Positions 19,274-28,456 of a stretch of DNA of 64,000 nucleotides are shown in pieces. Made by a program: the position numbers and the translations under genes. Origin of the DNA: Geotalea sp. SG265. Its GTDB lineage: Bacteria > Desulfobacterota > Desulfuromonadia > Geobacterales > Geobacteraceae. Location of the stretch: NCBI RefSeq assembly GCF_022808985.1, contig NZ_JAKZFT010000005.1, forward strand, positions 240,258-304,257, in the 5' to 3' direction. Positions within the stretch are counted from its first letter, which is position 1; each line of letters begins with the position of its first letter. The notes beneath the pieces were generated by a model. That model saw nothing but the letters and a program-made list of their open reading frames with translations, made no database searches and was not told the DNA's origin.

Positions 19274-19350
19274 CGGGATGTAGCGCAGCCTGGTAGCGCA
19301 CCTGCTTCGGGAGCAGGGGGCCGCTGGTTCGAATCCAGTCATCCCGACCA
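19274..19350 (+). tRNA. tRNA-Pro (anticodon CGG)
   Basis: The 77-base gene folds into a full cloverleaf. A perfect 7-bp acceptor stem (CGGGATG/CATCCCG) closes it. The D-arm is GCGC...GCGC, the anticodon arm is CCTGC-TTCGGGA-GCAGG (anticodon CGG), and the T-arm is GCTGG-TTCGAAT-CCAGT. A3' ACCA is encoded. It reads proline codon CCG. Confidence 0.97.
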
Positions 19351-19363
19351 TAATAAAGACAAG

Positions 19364-19391
19364 AAAAGGGGTTCCTTCGGGAGCCCCTTTT
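19364..19391 (+). terminator. intrinsic terminator after tRNA-Pro
   Basis: AAAAGGGGTTCC (19364-19375) and GGAGCCCCTTTT (19380-19391) pair around a TTCG tetraloop with a T-run after. Confidence 0.85.
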
Positions 19392-19756
19392 TTGTTTCCG
19401 GGAGGGTGTTTCCCTGTCCTCCTCTGGTCCATGATGGCACTTTCCTTACGTTTTCTCGGAATCTGTCGTCTGGGATTCACCGGCCATTAGGCATCCGCAG
19501 GCCGACAGTTAACAGATTGTGCCAATTTTCCAGTGGCCTCCGGACTTTCCGGTCCTGCTCCAGTTCGTCCGCTACGCCTATCACGTAGATCACTCTATTG
19601 CGTTTTCCGCTGCGCGTAAACGGCAGGAACAGATTTTCCAAAACGTCAGCTGTCGAAAAAACGGAGTGCCCTGGAAAAGAAAGCCGAAATATGCACCCCG
19701 CCTTCGGTCAAGGCCAAGAAAGCCTGCTTGTTTCTTTTCCGTTCCAAGACAGACCT

Positions 19757-19771
19757 TGGCACAATTTATGC
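19757..19771 (+). promoter_or_regulatory. candidate RpoN (sigma-54) promoter for the first giant cytochrome
   Basis: TGGCAC (19757-19762) and ATGC (19768-19771) have GG and GC exactly 10 bases apart, matching TGGCAC-N5-TTGC with one mismatch. A promoter of the same class lies before the second giant cytochrome. Confidence 0.55.
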
Positions 19772-19821
19772 GGTAAGGACATCAATAGCCATCGGTATCG
19801 AAGACTTTCGTATGCAAAAAG

Positions 19822-19856
19822 CCAATGGTTACTGAAATTTTCCATTAAACCATTGG
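19822..19856 (+). repeat. inverted repeat in the cytochrome leader
   Basis: CCAATGGTT (19822-19830) and AACCATTGG (19848-19856) form a perfect 9-bp inverted repeat with a 17-base loop, within the predicted untranslated leader. It could be an operator or an RNA hairpin. There is no T-run directly after it, so it is not a simple terminator. Confidence 0.45.
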
Positions 19857-19947
19857 GAATCTACTTCTCAGGGTTTTAACGGAAGTTTGCGCTATTGAAC
19901 TAATGAGGCATGTATCTATAAATTTTATGTACTAAGGGTAGGTCACC

Positions 19948-22900
19948 ATGGGGAAAACAATTGCGCGGAAGGTCAGAGGGGTTAGTTTTCGGACGAAGTT
20001 AACCTTGATAGCTGCTTTTACCATCCTCTTGAGCACGTTCATTTATAACGGATTGTATGGGCCACAAAGCCTAATGGCCGGCAGCGTCGTCAAGACATTT
20101 GCCTTTACTGCCGATTCCGAGGGGTGGGCCGGCAATGGCGGGACAAGCACTACCGACACTAACGTGACTACCGGTGGTAACCCTGGTGGCGCAATTCAAA
20201 CAAGACTCGCGGGAAGAAACAAGGCCAACGCAACTGCGGGATGGACCCTTACCGGCGTTACCTGGGAGTCTCTTGGTGTTCCTGCCGGATCAATCATCAC
20301 CTCGGTCAACGCAGCATATGATTGGAAATGCTCTGAATATACTTTAGGGGATCCCCTATCTGAATCTGGAAATTTTGTTTTGGCTGACGCAGCAGATGGG
20401 AATAAAACAACGCTGGTTGCAGGAACTACCTTCAGCGCAACCACCCCGTGGGCAACACGAAGTGCCACCGGTATTAACGTTCCAAGTGCCTTGCAAGCTT
20501 CAAGCACCAGCTTGAAATTTAGCGTCTCGGGACCACTCGACACCACTGCTGACACTACAGCCGCTGTAACCCGAATGTTGGACAACATTTCTCTGACTAT
20601 CACTTATACGACACCGGCGGTGCCGGTTGAGGCTGCCGGTAGTCTCGTCGTTACTCCCCAGGCTGGCAGCTACGTGAATTCGCCTTTTAATATCACAGAA
20701 GATTTCACATCCACACAGGCTGTGAACACATGCCAGTACACACTCAATGGTGGCACAACCTGGACCAATGGAGCGGTGAGCGGAACCGGGCCCTACACCT
20801 GTACTGCCAGCAATGTATCAGCTACCAATGGCACGGCATTGGCCATCCAAATGCGTGCCTCCAATACCAGCGGTGCCAGTTGGAGTACCGTCGCTGCTTC
20901 CCTGAACAGAACAGTTGACACGGTTGCTCCGACAGATGGCACTTTGACAGCCACGGCGGCAAGCAGCAGCCAAATCAATCTGAACTGGACCGCAGCCAAC
21001 GACAGCGGTTCAGGGCTGAATGCCACCAGTGCCTACAAGGTCGTCAGGGCGGATGCAACGACTACACCCCCTGCAGATTGCTCAGGAACCGCCATCTATC
21101 AAGGTACGTTGAATAGCTATAACGACACTACTGGTCTGGTCGCCAATACTGCCTATGCTTACAGGGTCTGCGCCTACGACGCACTTAATAATTTTTCCGG
21201 GGGGACGACCGCCACCGCAACGACACAGGCGGGCGCCAGCTGTACTGCCAATACCCCTACGTTGGCCGTTTCTCCATCATCGTCTCTGGTTGCTGCCGGC
21301 GCCAATATGCTCTACACGGTAACCGTGACCAACAATGACAGCGGTGCCGGTTGTGGCAACGTTACCTATAATCTTGTCCTGGGCAACAGCAACACCACCG
21401 ATTTCACCATTACGGCCATTTCTCCTGCGTCGCTGTCTATTGCGCCAGCCGGGCAGGGTTCTGCTACATTTACTGTTACCGCCAAAGCCGCAGCGGCGGA
21501 TGGGGCCATCAATACATCGACAGTCAGCGTCACGGCCAGCGGTCACAACCCTCCGCCAGGCGCAACTGCTCAAACGACGGTGAATAGTGGTGGTTCACCT
21601 TTGCTGCACAACAGTGCCAATCTCGACCCCCAGAACCTGAAAGGCTACGGCACCTGGGGTACATCCTACGATTGCAGCACCTGTCACATCAAAAATTCCA
21701 CTAATGTGAAGCGTTTACAGGATAACATCGTAACGCCCAAAGGCAGCAGGCCTGTAGTTTTTTACCGGATGACCGCATCGGCCGCCAATGCCCAGGGTAC
21801 TTTCGGGGACGACCTCCGGACCACCTATGCCAATGCCTCCCGCAACGTCTGCGAGGTCTGCCATCACCAGACGCTTTATCACCAGTACAGCTCGACAAAA
21901 ATTGCTGACCGGAGCACCAATCCCCATTACAACAGGAAAGATTGCATGTCGTGCCATCCCCACAGTGCCGGTTTTAAAGGGGCAGGATGCGACGGGTGCC
22001 ATGGCAATCCACCGACCAGTACGGCAACCCTGGTAACCAGCCCCGAGGCCACACTCGCCTTGGGGAACCCGCCGACAAAGGCCGGCGTCCATGCAACCCA
22101 CGTGACATCCGAGGGGATGAAATGCGTCACTTGCCACAGCGGCAACACGATGCCGACGGTCAGCAAGACGATTCAGATGGGCTTTGATATCAACAATACC
22201 AACTGGCCCGGGTTTGCCGGAACTGCTGCCTTCGGTTCCTTCAGCGGCCATTCGCCCCTTGGCGGCAGCCCTGCTTATAGTTTTGTTTCCAGCAAGAGCG
22301 GCACCGTAGTCAATACCAGTGCAAGCTACCGTACTTCCTGTAATGTTTATTGCCATGGTCAGTGGACCGGCGCCAATGGCTCCATCAACCCTTCGTGGAT
22401 CATCGACGACGGAACCCAGTCCGCGTGCGGTACATGCCATGCTGCGACCGCAGCCAATCCTCCAGCCACCGGCAAGCATGCCACCCACGCCGGCAGCAGT
22501 GCCGGCAACTATGGCTTTTCCTGTACCAAGTGCCATCCCAATGCCAATGGTGGCTTTAGCCATGTGAACGGCAGTGTTCAGTGGCGGCTCAGTTCTTCCA
22601 CCAACGGCTTGATAGGTTCCACTGCCACCTACACGCCGGGATCTGGGACCGCAGGCATCAGCGGCCAAACCAACGCCATTGCCCCCAGCGCTACCTATGG
22701 CACATGCACCAACATCTACTGCCACTCCACAGCCCAGGGCAGTACCGGCACCAGCACCGGAATTGCCTACACCTCACCCAAATGGAGCGATGCAGCCTTA
22801 GGGTGTAACGGTTGCCATGCGGATATGTCCGGTGCATCGGGAACCGGCGACCATGCGAAGCATGCCAACACCTATGGCTTTACCTGCCTCAATTGCCATG

Positions 22901-25671
22901 GCAGCGGCTATACCAGCAGCAGTATCACCACGGCTACCCATGTCAACCGCAATGTGGATCTCAAGTTCAGTAACGGCACCATTGCGCCGCTTACCACCTA
23001 CCAGAAGGGAACGAGCTTCCCTGCCGGGAGTGCGGCCTACAGCTACTGCAGCAACAGCTACTGCCACTCCAACGGCCAGAGCGACAACGCCAAGGCCGCC
23101 ATATACCGGCAGCCGGTTTGGGGCACGACAGTGACCAACTGTGGCAGCTGCCACAACAACATGGCCACCTTTGCCAATGCAACGTCGGGGAGCCACTTCA
23201 AGCATGCCAACACTACCAGCGGTTACGCCATGGCCTGCACTATTTGTCACGGGGCCTCCTATACCTCAACCTCTGTGCCAACGGGTTCTGGTTCCAGCCA
23301 TGTGAACAAGCAGATCAATCTTGCATTCACCGGCACTGCAGCAGGGACCAACTACAGCAAAACAACCGCTTTCGCCCCGGCCAGTGGCGCTTATGGTACC
23401 TGTACCACCAACTACTGCCATTCCAATGGTCAGAGCGACAACGCAAAAGCACGGATTACCCGGACAGTCACATGGGGCGCCACCGTCAACTGCGGCAGCT
23501 GTCACAACGACATGAAGGCCTTTGCCAACGCCTCCTCCGGCAGTCATAAGATGCATGCCCAGGGCAACCCCAACTATGACTGCGCTATGTGCCATAGCGG
23601 CTACACAGCCACAACGGTAACCACATCGACCCACGCCGACAGCAAAATCAATCTGGGCTTTACCTCAACGGCGCTCAATACCGTCTACTCCAAGTACTCG
23701 GCCGCCGGTTTTGCCACAGCAAAAGGGCAGTATGGCACCTGTTCCAAGAGTTCTTGCCACGGCGGTGGCAAGCCGCTCTGGGGCAGCGACACCACCCGGC
23801 CCGAGTGCTTCAAGTGTCACGGTTCGCAGTTGACCACCGGCTTCACCAATGTCAGTGCAGCCAGCGTTGCCCCCGGTTATAATACGACCGATGGCCGTGA
23901 TACGGCGGGTAATACAGCGGCATCGTCGGCAAGGGTTGGCGCCCATCAGGGGCATTTGGTCGGCAGCGACAATATTTCCGATAAGGTTCACTGCGGCGAG
24001 TGCCACACCACCCATACAACAGTGACAGATGCCACTCACCTCAACTACACTACTGCCACCATGACATTCGGGCTCCTGGCTAAGAGCAACACGGCTGCGC
24101 CATCCGTTAGTCGTGCTTCCGGGGTCATGACCTGCTCCAACACCTACTGCCACGGCGCGAAAATGCCCGGTGGCGATACAACTGGTGCCAACAAGGCTCC
24201 GGCCTGGAATGCTACTGGTTATCTGCCGTCAACGCTAACGGCCCCCGGCTCCTGCAATACCTGCCACGGCTTCCCGCCGTCAACGGCATCAGGACACCCG
24301 ACGGCAACCGCGCCGCCTTCTTTCCCGACAGGTAATTGTAACTGCCATGCAAACATCAGCACCACCGGTTCTACCTACGCGACGATATTCGTAGACAAGA
24401 CCAAGCATATAAACGGCATTTATGAGCCGGCTGCCAGCGGTTGCAAAGGGTGCCACGGCACCGGGTCGGTCAAGGACATGCAGACCGAATTTGCCAGAAA
24501 CTCACACCATATCAACAAGGCCTGGGCCGACATTACCGACGCCGATTGCGTCGTCTGCCACGCCGAAGGGACCATTTCCGGGGGCTCAGTCAGCGTGGTT
24601 AGCAACAGGCATGGCAACGACACCGGTACAAAAGGGGTCGTCGATCTCTACAATGCCGATACCCGTACCACCATTTACAGTATCACCCTTACCGATTTGA
24701 CAGCGAAGACGGCAGCCGGCAATACCGCCAATGCAACCCTCGATACCTTCTGCTTCAGCTGCCACGATTCCAACGGTGCGGCGGCCGTCACTACCGCCAA
24801 TGGTTTCAGCGGCACGGCTATTAATACGGCGACAAATCCCTTTAGTGAGGTGGTTGGCACCTATGACCTGCGTAATAGCTATGATCAGGTCAAAAAGTCA
24901 TTCGGTGCAGCTCCGGCATCCCTGAATGTCTACGACGCCTTTGCTACCACCAACAACAGCAACCATGCGGTGCGGGCTGCGCGATATACCACGGCCACCC
25001 TTTCCGCGCCATACCAGTCCCTTAAGCAGGCAGGCCTTCTATCGACGACAGTGCAAGTCTTCAGCGGCCAGGGAACAGCTGGCGTGGCTGACAACAGCCA
25101 GCTGCACTGTAACGATTGCCACTCTACTGCCTACAGTGCCCATGGCTCTGCCAATGAGTACCTATTGCAGACGGCAACGGAAGAGAACCCAACAGTTGAG
25201 CATCTGGCATTGACCAGCTATGTTTGCCAGAAGTGCCATTCTTCGACCGTGTACACCACGACCGGAACCCATGTGGGCAACTCCTCCGATTACCAGCCCC
25301 AATCCAATACTACGGCGGTCGGTTCGGCCAGGCTTTCCAATACCTCCAAAGGTAAGGGGCATATTACCGGCATTGCCTGTCTCAACTGCCATGACGGTGA
25401 CGTCGGTTTTGGTGGTATCCACGGCTTCCCCAACGCCACATATGTCGATGGTGCCGGGTTGACCCAGAACAAGCGCCGTTTCATGCCCGGCGCTGGGCTC
25501 TATAAATACGTACCGAGCGCTACCATATCCGGTGATGGGGCATGGGATATGGCAACGCCGGACAACAAATGCTATACGCTCGGTACCGCTACCTCTATGT
25601 CCGCGTGCACCCAACACAGCGGGGGGACGTCTGATGGCGCACGAAATGTAAGGCGACCGGTAACCTACTGA
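19948..25671 (+). CDS. giant secreted multiheme c-type cytochrome (~28 heme motifs) with N-terminal FN3/Ig-like domains
   Basis: This 1907-aa protein is exported by an N-terminal signal (basic start, hydrophobic LTLIAAFTILLSTF). The first ~575 residues contain no heme motif. They hold a beta-rich region, an FN3-type domain (about 324-428, DTVAPTDGTL...) and an Ig-like domain (about 432-545). Residues 576-1830 hold 22 CXXCH, five CX4CH (for example CTNIYCH, CSNTYCH), one CX3CH (CNVYCH, Cys798) and one CX1CH (CNCH, Cys1464). The CX4CH then CX2CH pairing is a known Geobacter cytochrome pattern. The C-terminus carries CYTLGTA...CTQHSGG, shared with the second giant cytochrome. It is predicted to be periplasmic to extracellular, in long-range electron transfer. 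Heme counts are motif counts, and the odd motifs may not all bind heme. Confidence 0.93.
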   Translation: MGKTIARKVRGVSFRTKLTLIAAFTILLSTFIYNGLYGPQSLMAGSVVKTFAFTADSEGWAGNGGTSTTDTNVTTGGNPGGAIQTRLAGRNKANATAGWTLTGVTWESLGVPAGSIITSVNAAYDWKCSEYTLGDPLSESGNFVLADAADGNKTTLVAGTTFSATTPWATRSATGINVPSALQASSTSLKFSVSGPLDTTADTTAAVTRMLDNISLTITYTTPAVPVEAAGSLVVTPQAGSYVNSPFNITEDFTSTQAVNTCQYTLNGGTTWTNGAVSGTGPYTCTASNVSATNGTALAIQMRASNTSGASWSTVAASLNRTVDTVAPTDGTLTATAASSSQINLNWTAANDSGSGLNATSAYKVVRADATTTPPADCSGTAIYQGTLNSYNDTTGLVANTAYAYRVCAYDALNNFSGGTTATATTQAGASCTANTPTLAVSPSSSLVAAGANMLYTVTVTNNDSGAGCGNVTYNLVLGNSNTTDFTITAISPASLSIAPAGQGSATFTVTAKAAAADGAINTSTVSVTASGHNPPPGATAQTTVNSGGSPLLHNSANLDPQNLKGYGTWGTSYDCSTCHIKNSTNVKRLQDNIVTPKGSRPVVFYRMTASAANAQGTFGDDLRTTYANASRNVCEVCHHQTLYHQYSSTKIADRSTNPHYNRKDCMSCHPHSAGFKGAGCDGCHGNPPTSTATLVTSPEATLALGNPPTKAGVHATHVTSEGMKCVTCHSGNTMPTVSKTIQMGFDINNTNWPGFAGTAAFGSFSGHSPLGGSPAYSFVSSKSGTVVNTSASYRTSCNVYCHGQWTGANGSINPSWIIDDGTQSACGTCHAATAANPPATGKHATHAGSSAGNYGFSCTKCHPNANGGFSHVNGSVQWRLSSSTNGLIGSTATYTPGSGTAGISGQTNAIAPSATYGTCTNIYCHSTAQGSTGTSTGIAYTSPKWSDAALGCNGCHADMSGASGTGDHAKHANTYGFTCLNCHGSGYTSSSITTATHVNRNVDLKFSNGTIAPLTTYQKGTSFPAGSAAYSYCSNSYCHSNGQSDNAKAAIYRQPVWGTTVTNCGSCHNNMATFANATSGSHFKHANTTSGYAMACTICHGASYTSTSVPTGSGSSHVNKQINLAFTGTAAGTNYSKTTAFAPASGAYGTCTTNYCHSNGQSDNAKARITRTVTWGATVNCGSCHNDMKAFANASSGSHKMHAQGNPNYDCAMCHSGYTATTVTTSTHADSKINLGFTSTALNTVYSKYSAAGFATAKGQYGTCSKSSCHGGGKPLWGSDTTRPECFKCHGSQLTTGFTNVSAASVAPGYNTTDGRDTAGNTAASSARVGAHQGHLVGSDNISDKVHCGECHTTHTTVTDATHLNYTTATMTFGLLAKSNTAAPSVSRASGVMTCSNTYCHGAKMPGGDTTGANKAPAWNATGYLPSTLTAPGSCNTCHGFPPSTASGHPTATAPPSFPTGNCNCHANISTTGSTYATIFVDKTKHINGIYEPAASGCKGCHGTGSVKDMQTEFARNSHHINKAWADITDADCVVCHAEGTISGGSVSVVSNRHGNDTGTKGVVDLYNADTRTTIYSITLTDLTAKTAAGNTANATLDTFCFSCHDSNGAAAVTTANGFSGTAINTATNPFSEVVGTYDLRNSYDQVKKSFGAAPASLNVYDAFATTNNSNHAVRAARYTTATLSAPYQSLKQAGLLSTTVQVFSGQGTAGVADNSQLHCNDCHSTAYSAHGSANEYLLQTATEENPTVEHLALTSYVCQKCHSSTVYTTTGTHVGNSSDYQPQSNTTAVGSARLSNTSKGKGHITGIACLNCHDGDVGFGGIHGFPNATYVDGAGLTQNKRRFMPGAGLYKYVPSATISGDGAWDMATPDNKCYTLGTATSMSACTQHSGGTSDGARNVRRPVTY

Positions 25672-25694
25672 TTATTTTCATTCCAAATTTCAGA

Positions 25695-25736
25695 AACAAA
25701 CAGACGGTCTTGCGCAAGCGGGGCCGTCTGTTTGTT
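25695..25736 (+). terminator. intrinsic terminator after the first giant cytochrome
   Basis: AACAAACAGACGG (25695-25707) pairs perfectly with CCGTCTGTTTGTT (25724-25736). The T-run is short but the stem is 13 bp. Confidence 0.8.
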
Positions 25737-25763
25737 CTGTGGAGACAGGACTGATAGGCGGAT

Positions 25764-26930
25764 ATGCACGGTTTTATAAGAGCTATAGTTTCCTGTTATG
25801 CAACGGCTGCCATTTTTGTTTTGATGGCTGCATATCTCATCCGTGGCAAATACTTTGGTGGAGAGTTGGATCCAAGGGTAATGTTGGCGTTTGCCGCCCT
25901 GCTTATTCTACAGAGTGCATCTGTTCTTGCCCTAAGGCTGAGAAGGCTCAAGCAGCCTGGAGATTTACCTATACCGCCAGTTGCCCTTGAACATAGCTTC
26001 ACATTTCCCGGACAACATGCTGAAGCTGCAAAAATTCTTGCTGATGCCGGTTTTACCGCCTTGAATGCCGTTTCTACGATCTATCCTGGCTGTTATGGCA
26101 AGCGGGTAAGGTTCACGCTCTGCATCGAGCTTATTGCCTGTGGTGGCCTTCTTCTTGCCCTGATCTGCGGAACTCTCAATTTCGCCTTCGGAATACGAGG
26201 ATATCTCATGGCGGCCCCAGGTCCTAACTGGGTGGAGATGGCAGGCAATCTGCAGAAAGTTCAGCAGGGATTTCTTGTAGATAATTCGGTCCTTACAGGC
26301 AAAATGAAGATTAATGATTTGAAAAACGCCGACCGTGGGAAGGTGGCGCAGATAAGCTTTGAAATGGCCAATGGAACAGGAATGATCCCGGATTCCCACA
26401 TACTCAGGCGTGGAGAGTTCATAGATAGCGGGAAGCTGAGACTACGGTTTATTGGCGATACCTATATGGTGTTCAGTTATGTGACCATGAACGGGCTCGA
26501 TTTTCAGTCGGAGCCAGTTTATCTACATCCTAAGGGCAAAAAAAGGGGATATGGCGCTACCTTGAAATTGAATCATCCCGGCGCTGCAGGGGAACTTGTT
26601 TATGACCCGGAATCGGCTGATTTCACGGTAATGGTGTATGAAAACGGAAAACTCGGTTTCGAGCAGAAGTTCAGGCAGGGGGAGGTGGCGAAGCAGGGTG
26701 GGTATGCAGTGCAGGTTACAGGTCTGGGGCATTTCGGCAGGATTGATGTCATGCGCCACAACTACCGCACACAGATTTTTGCTGGCCTGATCATCCTGGC
26801 AAGTGCGCTTGTGGTGCGGCTTTTCTGCAGACCATTGCAGGTGTGGCTCTGGTCCGAGGATGGCAGGACGATTCTTTATACGAAAAACAGAAGGGTAGGC
26901 AAATTTTTGAGCGGATTTTGCAAGGATTAG
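25764..26930 (+). CDS. divergent ResB-like cytochrome c biogenesis protein
   Basis: This 388-aa membrane protein has the ResB layout. Transmembrane helices lie near residues 6-26, 40-57 and 123-146, followed by a periplasmic beta-rich domain of about 190 residues and a last helix near 339-357 with a short cytosolic tail. The sequence is divergent and I see no close match to canonical ResB motifs, so the call rests on topology and on neighbours: a giant cytochrome upstream and ResC/ResB genes downstream. It has no adjacent ResC partner of its own. In System II, ResB (Ccs1) with ResC delivers heme to apocytochrome c outside the inner membrane. Confidence 0.65.
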   Translation: MHGFIRAIVSCYATAAIFVLMAAYLIRGKYFGGELDPRVMLAFAALLILQSASVLALRLRRLKQPGDLPIPPVALEHSFTFPGQHAEAAKILADAGFTALNAVSTIYPGCYGKRVRFTLCIELIACGGLLLALICGTLNFAFGIRGYLMAAPGPNWVEMAGNLQKVQQGFLVDNSVLTGKMKINDLKNADRGKVAQISFEMANGTGMIPDSHILRRGEFIDSGKLRLRFIGDTYMVFSYVTMNGLDFQSEPVYLHPKGKKRGYGATLKLNHPGAAGELVYDPESADFTVMVYENGKLGFEQKFRQGEVAKQGGYAVQVTGLGHFGRIDVMRHNYRTQIFAGLIILASALVVRLFCRPLQVWLWSEDGRTILYTKNRRVGKFLSGFCKD

Positions 26931-27436
26931 ATATCACCCCGCTCCCATCGTTCGAGCAGCAGTTTTGATTTTTCAACCAGTTCTTTAGGTCGTCCCTTGT
27001 CACTATAGGTTTGACCTGCTTCGTCACGGTAGATGGGAGTCGTGCCCGGTTTCAGCCCACCACCTTCCGTTTCCGCTTCCAGCATTTTGATGCCGTTGGG
27101 CCAGTAGTAAGTCTCTTTACCCGTTGCCATGCCCAGGTTGATGGCCTTGTTTTCAATGACACCATCGCCTAATTTGTGGCCGTTCTTGTACCAATAGGTC
27201 CATGGCCCGGAGAGAAGATTGTCGCGATAGGAGAACTCTTTCTTTTTCTGACCGCTTTCATAGTACTCGAAGCTTTTTAGCCGCGACTTTTCAGTGCCCT
27301 TTCCGTGAAATACGGCAGTCTCCTTTTTGTTCCCCCCTGGGTATGTGGAGGTAACCTGTTCACGGCCCTCCCTGGTACAGGCAACACAAAGGATGACAGC
27401 TGCAAAAGCCACCAGCAGGAGTTTATATCTTTGCAT
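26927..27436 (-). CDS. lipoprotein with YwqK/MORN-2-type repeats
   Basis: This 169-aa lipoprotein has a lipobox (VAFAAVILCVAC) about 20 residues in. Several short repeats of the MORN-2 pattern follow (YYESGQKKKEF, YWYKNGHKLGDG, YYWPNGIKMLEAE), as in YwqK antitoxin-like proteins. AAGGAG lies 9 bases upstream of the chosen ATG; an in-frame start 36 bases earlier would put residues before the signal peptide. It converges with the ResB-like gene (4-base overlap) and diverges from the ResC gene. Function unknown. Confidence 0.75.
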   Translation of the reverse strand: MQRYKLLLVAFAAVILCVACTREGREQVTSTYPGGNKKETAVFHGKGTEKSRLKSFEYYESGQKKKEFSYRDNLLSGPWTYWYKNGHKLGDGVIENKAINLGMATGKETYYWPNGIKMLEAETEGGGLKPGTTPIYRDEAGQTYSDKGRPKELVEKSKLLLERWERGDI

Positions 27437-27556
27437 CGGTTCCATCTCCTTGGCTCTAAGGTATTTAATCATTGATAATATACTAGGTCAGCATAGACGG
27501 GTCAACTTCATTGACGGACGAAGGTACTACAGGTTATTCTGCCATACAGGTTAATG

Positions 27557-27571
27557 TGGAACATCCTGTGC
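27557..27571 (+). promoter_or_regulatory. candidate RpoN (sigma-54) promoter for the ResC-ResB set
   Basis: TGGAAC-N5-GTGC has GG and GC 10 bases apart (27558-27559 and 27570-27571), two changes from TGGCAC-N5-TTGC. It lies about 40 bases before the ATG of the ResC-type gene. Confidence 0.4.
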
Positions 27572-27612
27572 ACCAGATGGGTAAGGCTTAAGAAGCAATA
27601 ACAGGAGGTTCA

Positions 27613-28443
27613 ATGTCTAAATACGAAGCCATTTTTGTGTGGCTGGCTATTGCCTTTTACGGGATTACCAGTGCCCTGTATATCTATGCCTATGTTTTTA
27701 AGAAGGAAAGGGTGATCGATAAGGTGATCTACCCTGCAGCCGGAGCATTTCTAATCCAAACCGCAGCCATCGCCGCACGGTATATGGCGGTAGGGAACCT
27801 GCCATGGGCAGGGGATTATGAAGATGGTCTCGCCGGTTCCTGGTTCATAATGGCGTTCACCCTGGTTATTTCCCTGCGCAACCGCCATCTGCGGGGAATC
27901 GGTGTCGGAACCATACCGATGTCGCTTTTACTCCTCGGCTACGGCGTCATGCGCAGTCCTCAGCTGGTGCCGATGTCTGTTTCGCTGAAGTCCTATTGGC
28001 TTGTCGTCCATGTCCTTTTTGCCTGGCTTGCCTTCAGTTCCTACGTCATCGCTTTCGGCCTGTCAATCATGTACCTGTTAAAAGAGAAAAATCCGCTGAA
28101 AGGGGCCTACCAGAGATTTCCTGATTTTCCCATGTTGGATGATCTCATGTTCAAGTACCTGGTTTTCGGTTTCATCACCGATGCCATTATGATCGTCTCC
28201 GGCGCCATCTGGGCGCGAAACCTGTGGGGCAATTATTGGTCGTGGGATCCGGTAGAGACTTGGTCGCTGGTCACTTGGCTCACCTATGGCATGGCGATTC
28301 ACCTACGAGTGACCTTGGGCTGGCGTGGTCGCAGGCTGGCCTGGATACTGATTTTTGCGCTTTCCGGTATGATCATCACCTACTTTGGCATCAATCTGCT
28401 GGTGAATTCAAGCCTGCACATGTTCAATGTTCAGCCCAATTGA
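27613..28443 (+). CDS. resC: cytochrome c biogenesis protein ResC (CcsA/CcsB type, heme handling)
   Basis: This 276-aa polytopic inner-membrane protein of System II cytochrome c maturation has about eight transmembrane helices. The tryptophan-rich heme-handling WWD domain is seen as GNYWSWDPVETWSLVTWL. Conserved His residues lie in HVLFAWLAF, IHLRVTLGW and the last-helix region SSLHMF; these are the expected heme ligands of the family. CAGGAGG lies 7 bases before the ATG. The ResB partner starts just downstream. It is probably dedicated to the giant cytochromes, as an inference from linkage. Confidence 0.93.
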   Translation: MSKYEAIFVWLAIAFYGITSALYIYAYVFKKERVIDKVIYPAAGAFLIQTAAIAARYMAVGNLPWAGDYEDGLAGSWFIMAFTLVISLRNRHLRGIGVGTIPMSLLLLGYGVMRSPQLVPMSVSLKSYWLVVHVLFAWLAFSSYVIAFGLSIMYLLKEKNPLKGAYQRFPDFPMLDDLMFKYLVFGFITDAIMIVSGAIWARNLWGNYWSWDPVETWSLVTWLTYGMAIHLRVTLGWRGRRLAWILIFALSGMIITYFGINLLVNSSLHMFNVQPN

Positions 28444-28456
28444 TTCAGCTGCCCCT

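Larger units (their letters stand above)
19392..19947 (+). other. long leader upstream of the first giant cytochrome
   Basis: About 550 bases without a supported gene. It holds an RpoN-type promoter candidate (19757-19771) and an inverted repeat (19822-19856). The predicted start leaves an untranslated leader of about 165 bases before the cytochrome ATG, long enough for a regulatory RNA structure, but I cannot match it to a known riboswitch. Confidence 0.5.

Noticed and set aside
19392..19947. GEMM (c-di-GMP/cGAMP) riboswitch upstream of the first giant cytochrome
   Set aside because: GCAAAAAGCCAATGG near 19815 recalls part of the core, but the second half (a GCCGGGTTGCC-like strand) is absent and the stems do not pair, so I do not call it.
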